64,000 nt of DNA from Pigmentiphaga aceris (GTDB lineage Bacteria; Pseudomonadota; Gammaproteobacteria; Burkholderiales; Burkholderiaceae_B). Of this stretch, positions 58,124 to 64,000 are shown in pieces (within the stretch, counting starts at the first letter, position 1; the number at the start of each line of letters is the position of its first letter). The stretch covers positions 868,001 to 932,000 of the forward strand of contig NZ_CP043046.1 in NCBI RefSeq assembly GCF_008119665.1. The letters run 5' to 3'. The position numbers and the translations under genes are program-made. Below the pieces are notes generated by a model. It was not told the origin of the DNA. It did not search any database and saw only the letters and a program-made list of their open reading frames with translations.

Positions 58124-60208
58124 TCAAGCCGGTTTGTTCTGATCGTCAGGCAAAGGTGCGTCCGTCAAGTCTGGGCCGTCTGCCGCATCCGTTTCTGCAA
58201 CCAGTACGGCATCTTCATTGGTCGGCACAGGCTCGCCTTCAGCTTGTGCCGCCTCTGCGCCTGCGCTGTCGACTTCTGCGGTTTCAGGTTCGACTTCGTC
58301 CTCGATGGCGTCCGGGGTGTCTGTCTGGATCACGTCGATGAACTTCGCTTCCAGGCGCAGTTCCAGATCGTCGATGTCGATGATCTCCAGCATGACGTGC
58401 TGGCCACGTTCCAAGGTCGGCAGACCACCGACGCGCGTGAAGAAGGGCGCATCTTTCAGGCGCACCAGGTCGTCACGCAAGACCACGGCTTCCAGGCGCG
58501 TGAGCTGCTCCTGCTGCAACCAGCGCAGGCACCAGTAGCGTTCCATGGTCTGCTGGAAGTCGCTGTAGGCCGAATACTTGCCCTCGAACGCGCCGATCAC
58601 GCCGAACAGTTCCGCTTCGCGCGGCTTGTACGGAGCCACCAGGCGTGCCGACACACCGTGGTCGGCCACCGCGATCAATTGCCACTGATTCACCAGGTCA
58701 ACATAGCGACGCAGCGGCGAGGTGTGCCATGCGTACTGCGGCACGCCCATGGCTTCGTGCGGCAGGGCGGCGGTGCTCATGCGCACCCGGCCAGCCTGTT
58801 GCGAACGATAGATGCCCGGCACGCCAGCGGCAGCCAGCTGGCCGCCCCACAGGCTGTTGGCCATGATCATGTATTCGGCAACCATGCGGTCCAGCGGCGC
58901 ATTGCGCTTGCGCTGAACAATGCGCACCACGGCCTCAGAAGGCTCGTCCGGATTGCCGTCCACGTAGAAGCTGAACTCCACGCGGTTGTTCAGTTCGGGC
59001 TTGCCACGAACTTCCGCGCGCTTGTTGTTCAGCACCTGCGCAAACTGCCACAGCGGACGCAGCAGCTCGCCGTGCGGCATCTCGGCAGTCGGGTCGTCCA
59101 GCGCCACTTCCGTGACGTGTTCGTCCAGCAGGTTGTGGCGCAGGTTTTCCTTCACCACCACACGTTCGATACGCGTTTCGGTCTCGAAGATTTCACCGCT
59201 GACCAGGTCAGCCGTCACGTACAAGGACAGGGCAGGCACCGGTTTGCCGGCGTCCAGCGAGAAGGCGGCGATCACCTCGTCGGGCTGCATCGGGATCTTG
59301 TCGCCGGGCATGTACACCGTGGACATGCGGGCGCGCGCCAGCAGGTCGTAGGGTGAGTCACGCGTCACGGCCAGGCCAGGCGCAGCAATGTGGACACCGA
59401 CGCGAATGCGCCCGTCGTCCAGCATGCGCACCGACAGCGCATCGTCGATTTCCGTCGTGGTGATGTCGTCGATCGAATAGGCTTCTGCGTCGGACAGCGG
59501 CAGCTCGCGTTCCACCGTCGGCAGCGTGCCGGCCGGGAACGCAATGCCACGCGGGAATTCTTCCGACAGGAAGCGGCGCTTGTGGATGGCGAGTGCATGC
59601 GGGAACGCGCCCAGGTCAAGCAGCAGACGTGCAGGCTGAGTGCGCAGTCGCTGGCAGGCCAGGTCCAGCGCCTTCCACTCCTGCGTGTTCTTGTCGGGTT
59701 TGCACAGCAAGGCATCGACATGGCTGCGCAGGGCGTCCGGCAGCACGCCGTTGGCCATTTCTTCCACCCAGATTTCAAGCTGTTCAGCCTGACGCTTCTT
59801 CTTTTCTACCGCAGCCAGTGCGGCGGCCAGAATGTCTGCAGGGGCAGGGCGATAGCGGCCCTTGCCACGACGATGGAAATACACCGGCGAGCCGTGCACG
59901 CGCAGCAGCAGGGTGGCCTGCTCGGTAGGCGAGGGCTTGTGGCCGAAATACTCTTCGGCCAATTGCGGCACGTCGAATTCTTCCTTCGGCGCGCATTCCC
60001 ACAGGAATTCAAGGTCGATGTCATTGGCGGCCGTTTCGGCCTCGCGCATCAAGGCTTCGGGCGAGGGCTTCTCGAAACGGAACAACGCGCTGGTCTTCTT
60101 GACCTTGCTGCGTTTGCCGCTCGCGGCCTCGACTTGCAGGCTGGCATCGGTTTCGCTCAGGATCGACCCGGCCTTGAAGCCGCCGTCATCCTCGTAGAAC
60201 ACATACAT
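58124..60208 (-). CDS. RNB-domain exoribonuclease (RNase II/R family)
   Basis: The protein has 694 residues and is a 3'-5' hydrolytic RNase. The RNB catalytic signature SIDDITTTEIDDALSVRM is near residue 243, MPGDKIPMQPDEV near 298, and the HTSPLRRYVDLVNQWQL block near 493. The N-terminal ~60 residues form a small beta-rich domain. The C-terminal ~55 residues are very acidic (E/A/D-rich), unlike the basic tail of RNase R. It is shorter than RNase R (~800), so I leave the symbol blank. Confidence 0.88.
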   Translation of the reverse strand: MYVFYEDDGGFKAGSILSETDASLQVEAASGKRSKVKKTSALFRFEKPSPEALMREAETAANDIDLEFLWECAPKEEFDVPQLAEEYFGHKPSPTEQATLLLRVHGSPVYFHRRGKGRYRPAPADILAAALAAVEKKKRQAEQLEIWVEEMANGVLPDALRSHVDALLCKPDKNTQEWKALDLACQRLRTQPARLLLDLGAFPHALAIHKRRFLSEEFPRGIAFPAGTLPTVERELPLSDAEAYSIDDITTTEIDDALSVRMLDDGRIRVGVHIAAPGLAVTRDSPYDLLARARMSTVYMPGDKIPMQPDEVIAAFSLDAGKPVPALSLYVTADLVSGEIFETETRIERVVVKENLRHNLLDEHVTEVALDDPTAEMPHGELLRPLWQFAQVLNNKRAEVRGKPELNNRVEFSFYVDGNPDEPSEAVVRIVQRKRNAPLDRMVAEYMIMANSLWGGQLAAAGVPGIYRSQQAGRVRMSTAALPHEAMGVPQYAWHTSPLRRYVDLVNQWQLIAVADHGVSARLVAPYKPREAELFGVIGAFEGKYSAYSDFQQTMERYWCLRWLQQEQLTRLEAVVLRDDLVRLKDAPFFTRVGGLPTLERGQHVMLEIIDIDDLELRLEAKFIDVIQTDTPDAIEDEVEPETAEVDSAGAEAAQAEGEPVPTNEDAVLVAETDAADGPDLTDAPLPDDQNKPA

Positions 60209-60270
60209 GGATCAGCATCCTGACCACGAGCCAAGGCTCGCGGCATCATTCGTGGGGGGACGGACGCTCT

Positions 60271-60867
60271 TCAAGCGTCCGGCGAGCCGGGAAGGCCCAT
60301 GAAGGCACGCAACTCAGGCAACCAGCGAGGATAGTCGCCCAGCCCGTGATCGCTGCCTTCGATAATGTGTTGGTGCGCACCCGCGTAGTAGTCGCGCATT
60401 TCGCGCCAGTCCAATACCTCGTCGCCGGTGGCCGCCACCAATAGATAGCGGTCGGGACGGGTCATGCCGGTGCGCATGGCCTGCAATTCGTCAACGTATT
60501 CGGGCAGGAACACAAACGGCGAACCGTCGTGCCATGCCGTGTGGGTACCTACCTGGGTGGCCAGGTCACGCGGTGCATACACGGCGGGATTGAGCATCGC
60601 CGCGCGGCAGCCCCAGCGCTCGGCCAGCCAGTTGGCATAGTAACCGCCGAGCGAGGAGCCAATCAGCACCAGTTCACTGGCAATGCGGTCTGCCGGCAGG
60701 TGTTTTTGCACCAGGGCTTCGGCAATCGCCACCGATTCACGCGGGCTGGCGGGCAACTGCGGGCAGAACCAGGAGCCGGCCAGTGCCGGGTCGCTGAATT
60801 GATCGGCCAGCAGCTTCGCCTTGAACGACGATGGCGAAGAACGGAAACCGTGCAGATACAGGATCAT
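60271..60867 (-). CDS. yqiA: YqiA/YcfP-family alpha/beta hydrolase (esterase)
   Basis: The protein has 198 residues. The N-terminus MILYLHGFRSSPSSFKAKLL and the nucleophile elbow GSSLGGYYA (Ser near residue 71) define the UPF0227-like group. Catalytic acid and base are probably in the ATGDEVLDW and GSDHGLGDY segments. E. coli YqiA hydrolyses short acyl esters, but its physiological substrate is unknown. Its ATG overlaps the mpl stop by one base (TGATG), indicating coupling. Confidence 0.88.
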   Translation of the reverse strand: MILYLHGFRSSPSSFKAKLLADQFSDPALAGSWFCPQLPASPRESVAIAEALVQKHLPADRIASELVLIGSSLGGYYANWLAERWGCRAAMLNPAVYAPRDLATQVGTHTAWHDGSPFVFLPEYVDELQAMRTGMTRPDRYLLVAATGDEVLDWREMRDYYAGAHQHIIEGSDHGLGDYPRWLPELRAFMGLPGSPDA

Positions 60868-62255
60868 CAGACGCCGCCGTCTTGCAGTGCGGCCAGCAGC
60901 TTGTCGTGCACGCCGCCGAAACCGCCGTTGCTCATGACCAGCACATGGTCGCCATCCTGGGCCGCGGCACTGACTGCGGCGACCAGGGCGTTCAGGTCGC
61001 CGAAACTCTGCGCGCGATTGCCCAGCGATGCGAAGACCTCTGCCGGGTTCCAGCCCAGCGCGTGTTTGCCCTGCGTTTCACCGAAGATGAATACTTGATC
61101 GGCTTGGGCCAAGGCATCGGGCAGGCGTGCGCTCATGGCACCCAGCTTCATGGTGTTCGAGCGAGGTTCCAGTACTGCCAGAATGCGACCGCTGCGTTCA
61201 CGTTTGCGCAGGCCATCGACTGTCGTGGCGATGGCGGTGGGGTGATGGGCGAAATCGTCGTACACCCGCACGCCGCGCACCGTGCCGCGCAATTCCATGC
61301 GGCGCTTCACGCCGACGAATCGATTCAATGCGGCCAGGCCATCAGCCGGGGCCACGCCCACGTGCTCGGCAGCGGCCAGGGCGGCCAGGGCGTTCATCTG
61401 GTTGTGGCGACCGCTCAGGCTCCAGGTCAGTGTGCCAAAGGGCACGCCATCCAGACTGAGCGTGGCATGGCCGTTCGCATCTTCTTCGCTTGCCTGCCAG
61501 CGGCCATCTTCGCCGAACGTGACGCTTTCCGACCAGCATCCGCGCGCCAACACCCGATCGATCGCAGGGGTATGCGTGGGAACAACCAGGCGTCCGCTTT
61601 TCGGCACGGTGCGGACAAGATGGTGAAACTGCGTCTCGATAGCCGCAAGATCCGGGAAGATGTCCGCGTGATCGTATTCAAGATTGTTCAGAATCGCCGT
61701 GCGTGGGCGGTAATGCACGAACTTCGAGCGCTTGTCGAAGAATGCCGTGTCGTATTCATCGGCTTCGATCACGAACAGATTGTCTTCGCGGTTTGGTGCC
61801 AGTGGCAGCAGTCGCGCCGACACGCCGAAATCCTGCGGCACGCCGCCCACCAGGAAGGACGGCTTGCGCCTGCATGCTTCCAGCACCCAGGCCAGCATGG
61901 CGCTGGTGGTGGTCTTGCCGTGGGTGCCGGCAACCGCCAGTACGTGGCGGCCCGTCAGGCCATGCTCGCCCAGCCACTGCGGGCCCGACACATAGGGCAA
62001 CCCGGCTTCCAGAATCGCTTCCATCAGCGGGTTGCCGCGCGAAACCACGTTGCCGATCACGAACAAATCGGGTTTGAGCGCGACCTGAGACGGATCGAAA
62101 CCTTCGATCAGGTCGATGCCTTGTTCGGCCAGCTGAGTGCTCATCGGCGGGTAGACACCCGCGTCGCAGCCGGTCACGCGGTGGCCGGCCGACCGGGCAA
62201 TAAGTGCCAGGCCCGCCATGAAGGTGCCGCAGATGCCAAGAATGTGAAGATGCAT
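60867..62255 (-). CDS. mpl: UDP-MurNAc:L-Ala-gamma-D-Glu-meso-DAP ligase (murein recycling)
   Basis: The protein has 462 residues. It re-attaches recovered murein tripeptide to UDP-MurNAc, bypassing MurC, MurD and MurE. The Rossmann start is MHLHILGICGTFMAGLA, the ATP loop is [14 protein letters not shown] near 107, and the YDDFAHHPTAIATT block is near 330. The GTFMAG motif separates Mpl from MurC (GGAGMSG). The ATG at 62255 was chosen over a TTG four codons upstream. Confidence 0.94.
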   Translation of the reverse strand: MHLHILGICGTFMAGLALIARSAGHRVTGCDAGVYPPMSTQLAEQGIDLIEGFDPSQVALKPDLFVIGNVVSRGNPLMEAILEAGLPYVSGPQWLGEHGLTGRHVLAVAGTHGKTTTSAMLAWVLEACRRKPSFLVGGVPQDFGVSARLLPLAPNREDNLFVIEADEYDTAFFDKRSKFVHYRPRTAILNNLEYDHADIFPDLAAIETQFHHLVRTVPKSGRLVVPTHTPAIDRVLARGCWSESVTFGEDGRWQASEEDANGHATLSLDGVPFGTLTWSLSGRHNQMNALAALAAAEHVGVAPADGLAALNRFVGVKRRMELRGTVRGVRVYDDFAHHPTAIATTVDGLRKRERSGRILAVLEPRSNTMKLGAMSARLPDALAQADQVFIFGETQGKHALGWNPAEVFASLGNRAQSFGDLNALVAAVSAAAQDGDHVLVMSNGGFGGVHDKLLAALQDGGV

Positions 62256-62400
62256 GGACGCGCGCAAGAGGAAGAGTTCCTTATTGTAGAAGGCATGGCG
62301 ATACGGCGCTGATGGCGATGTCGGTCACCGGCAGCCGGAAGGCCGGTTCCCTGTGGCCGCCCCAGGTATCATGTTCAGGTCTGTATTCAGGGAGGTGCAC

Positions 62401-63018
62401 GTGTACCGATCTTTGCGCGAAGAAATCGCGGTGGCTGCGGCCCGCATGATCGCCGAGGATGGCATCGACTACAGCACAGCCAAGCGAAAGGCCGTCAAGC
62501 AGCTGCTTGGCACCAGCGCGTTGCCGCGTGGTGAATTGCTGCCCGACAACGGCGAGATCGAAGAAGAAGTGCGCGAATACCAGGCTTTGTTCATGGGCGA
62601 GACGCAGCCCGCCAGGCTGCGCCACCTGCGTGAACTGGCCGTCAAGGTCCTGGCGTGGCTGGCCCCGTTCGATCCTTACCTGACTGGCCCGGTATGGACA
62701 GGCACGGCAGGTGAGCACACCGATATCGCGATTCAATGTTTTACCGATTCGTCCAAGGATGTGGAAATCTTCCTGTTGAACGCGGGCGTTGAGTACGAAG
62801 TGGGCGAGCGTCCCGATTTCCGTGGTCGGGGCACGGTGGAAGCGCTGTACTTCATGCGAGACAAGGAAGGGGTGATGGTCTGCATCTACCCGCCCGAAGC
62901 CCTGCGCGGTGCGCTGCGGGCAAACAGCGATGGCCGTACCGATCGGGGTAATGCCCAGGCACTGAAACGTTTGTTGGCGGCAACCGAAGTGGCCGCGAAT
63001 CAGAAAGGTGAGGAATGA
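62401..63018 (+). CDS. conserved-looking protein of unknown function (205 residues)
   Basis: The start is GTG at 62401 with GGAGG five bases upstream, the best ribosome-binding site in this part of the window. An ATG at 62353 adds 16 residues without one. Residues 1-60 are helical and charged (YRSLREEIAVAAARMIAEDG). Residues ~90-165 look alpha/beta, with the acidic segment TGTAGEHTDIAIQCFTDSS. I see no signal, membrane segment or Mur-ligase motif. A nucleotidyltransferase-like fold is only a guess. It overlaps the thioredoxin gene by ATGA. Confidence 0.75.
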   Translation: MYRSLREEIAVAAARMIAEDGIDYSTAKRKAVKQLLGTSALPRGELLPDNGEIEEEVREYQALFMGETQPARLRHLRELAVKVLAWLAPFDPYLTGPVWTGTAGEHTDIAIQCFTDSSKDVEIFLLNAGVEYEVGERPDFRGRGTVEALYFMRDKEGVMVCIYPPEALRGALRANSDGRTDRGNAQALKRLLAATEVAANQKGEE

Positions 63019-63536
63019 AGCGACGCAGTCTGCTGATCTACGGGGCAACCGGTCTGGCGGCCGCAGGTGCGGGCGGCCTGATTGCGTGGCGACGTCAGGG
63101 CGGCGGTGGAGACCCCGCCGTGCGCCTGATGTTCGATCAGACCATGGCAGCCCCTGACGGCACGCCGGCGTCGATGGCAACCTGGCGCGGCAAGGTAATG
63201 GTGGTGAATTTCTGGGCGACCTGGTGTCCGCCCTGCGTGGACGAGATGCCTGACCTGGATCGTTTGCAGACCCAGTTCGGCACACGCGCCCAGATTGTCG
63301 GCATCGGCATCGATTCCGCCAAGAACATCAACGAATTCACAAAAAAAGTGCCGGTGTCGTATCCTCTGCTGGTGGCGGGGGTAACTGGCTCGGAATTGTC
63401 TCGTGAATTGGGCAACACCACGGGCGGACTGCCGTTTACCGTGCTGATCGACGCCAATGGACGAGTAATCGAGCGTATTTCCGGCCGGATCAAACCGGAA
63501 GCGATCTTGGCTTCGGTGAACGCCGTCACAGCTTGA
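63015..63536 (+). CDS. TlpA-family membrane-anchored thioredoxin
   Basis: The protein has 173 residues. An N-terminal signal anchor (residues ~5-24) places a thioredoxin-like domain in the periplasm. The active site is WATWCPPC (cysteines near 72 and 75) and the cis-proline is in [10 protein letters not shown] near 139. It is probably a disulfide reductase for cytochrome c maturation or another envelope protein. It is translationally coupled to the unknown gene upstream. Confidence 0.9.
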   Translation: MKRRSLLIYGATGLAAAGAGGLIAWRRQGGGGDPAVRLMFDQTMAAPDGTPASMATWRGKVMVVNFWATWCPPCVDEMPDLDRLQTQFGTRAQIVGIGIDSAKNINEFTKKVPVSYPLLVAGVTGSELSRELGNTTGGLPFTVLIDANGRVIERISGRIKPEAILASVNAVTA

Positions 63537-63666
63537 CGCAGCCTCGATCAGCGCGGCCTTCCGGAATCTGGGAAAATGGCGCGCTTTTCGACTTTTTTGT
63601 GTAACCGATAGACAACGTGCCGCGTTCTGCGTGAAAATCGCGGCCTTCGGCACTCGACCTGCAAGT

Positions 63667-64000
63667 ATGGCTACACGCATCCTGGTTCTGCACGGCCCCA
63701 ATCTCAATCTGCTCGGCACGCGCGAGCCCGCCATCTATGGCGCGCTCACTTTGGCCGACATTGAAGCCAGATTGGTCGAGCAAGCCCAGGCACGCGGCGC
63801 GACCCTGACCTCCTTCCAAAGCAATCATGAAGGGGTGCTGGTCGATCGTATCCAGCAGGCCCGCCTCGATGGCACTGAGTTCATCGTCATCAATCCTGCT
63901 GCGTTCACCCATACGAGCGTGGCAATTCGCGATGCATTCGCCGCAGTGGCGTTGCCCTTCATCGAAGTGCACCTGTCCAACGTACACAAGCGCGAGCCAT
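63667..64000 (+). CDS. aroQ: 3-dehydroquinate dehydratase, type II (5' part, cut by the window end)
   Basis: The first 111 codons are present, with no stop before the edge. The N-terminus [20 protein letters not shown] contains the type II signature. QSNHEG near residue 53, [16 protein letters not shown] near 77 and [11 protein letters not shown] near 101 are conserved active-site segments. No strong Shine-Dalgarno sequence is visible. In many proteobacteria accB and accC follow, but that cannot be seen here. Confidence 0.95.
   Translation, partial: MATRILVLHGPNLNLLGTREPAIYGALTLADIEARLVEQAQARGATLTSFQSNHEGVLVDRIQQARLDGTEFIVINPAAFTHTSVAIRDAFAAVALPFIEVHLSNVHKREP

Overview
This GC-rich window looks like chromosomal sequence of a betaproteobacterium of the order Burkholderiales, most likely family Alcaligenaceae (the Bordetella/Achromobacter side). 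The inference rests on a single-frame MurE-MurF fusion inside the division and cell-wall (dcw) cluster, on the gene order dcw - peroxiredoxin - lpxC - DUF721 - M23 peptidase - secA, and on an ftrABCD-type ferrous iron locus. I cannot name the species.

Layout. 1-1.7 kb: 3' part of a 23S rRNA gene, 5S rRNA and terminators. 2-7.3 kb: scattered metabolic genes (PQQ-type sugar dehydrogenase, SWIB protein, M20 amidohydrolase, pyrC, DUF3025 protein), then the RNase P RNA gene rnpB. 8.0-25.6 kb: an almost gapless dcw operon, mraZ-rsmH-ftsL-ftsI-murEF-mraY-murD-ftsW-murG-murC-ddl-ftsQ-ftsA-ftsZ. Many junctions are 4-base ATGA overlaps. It is preceded by a sigma70-like promoter and in-phase MraZ boxes. 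murB is not in the cluster. 25.7-32.4 kb: peroxiredoxin, lpxC, a 59-residue membrane protein, a divergent pair (DUF721 protein and M23 peptidase) and secA. 32.5-36.5 kb (minus strand): HD-GYP protein, mgtE and a crotonase-fold protein. 36.7-48.4 kb: a solitary ssuD, an mdtABC-type RND efflux operon with its outer-membrane factor, and a metallo-beta-lactamase-fold hydrolase. 48.6-51.9 kb: a PhoX-like phosphatase followed by about 1.2 kb of gene-free nested repeats. 51.9-54.5 kb (minus): a TonB-like protein, aroE and mtgA. 54.6-58.0 kb: ftrABCD. 58.1-62.3 kb (minus): an RNB-domain exoribonuclease, yqiA and mpl. 62.4-64 kb: an unrecognised conserved-looking gene, a TlpA-like thioredoxin and the start of aroQ.

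The window is dominated by envelope biogenesis. It holds lipid II synthesis (murE to murG, ddl, mraY), septal synthesis (ftsI, ftsW, ftsL, ftsQ, ftsA, ftsZ), peptidoglycan recycling (mpl), a monofunctional transglycosylase (mtgA), lipid A commitment (lpxC) and protein export (secA). The most interesting material is non-coding. (1) The mgtE leader has a candidate promoter, a 35-codon proline- and cysteine-rich frame and a terminator-like hairpin just before the start codon. (2) Two separate tandem arrays (about 11.7 bp and 13 bp periods) lie upstream of the mdtABC operon. (3) A nested inverted-repeat structure (297-bp outer arms, 52-bp inner arms) follows phoX. (4) The ftsZ leader carries an inverted repeat whose core recurs elsewhere in the window.

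All functional calls come from reading the sequence by eye and from general knowledge of the families. No database search was run.
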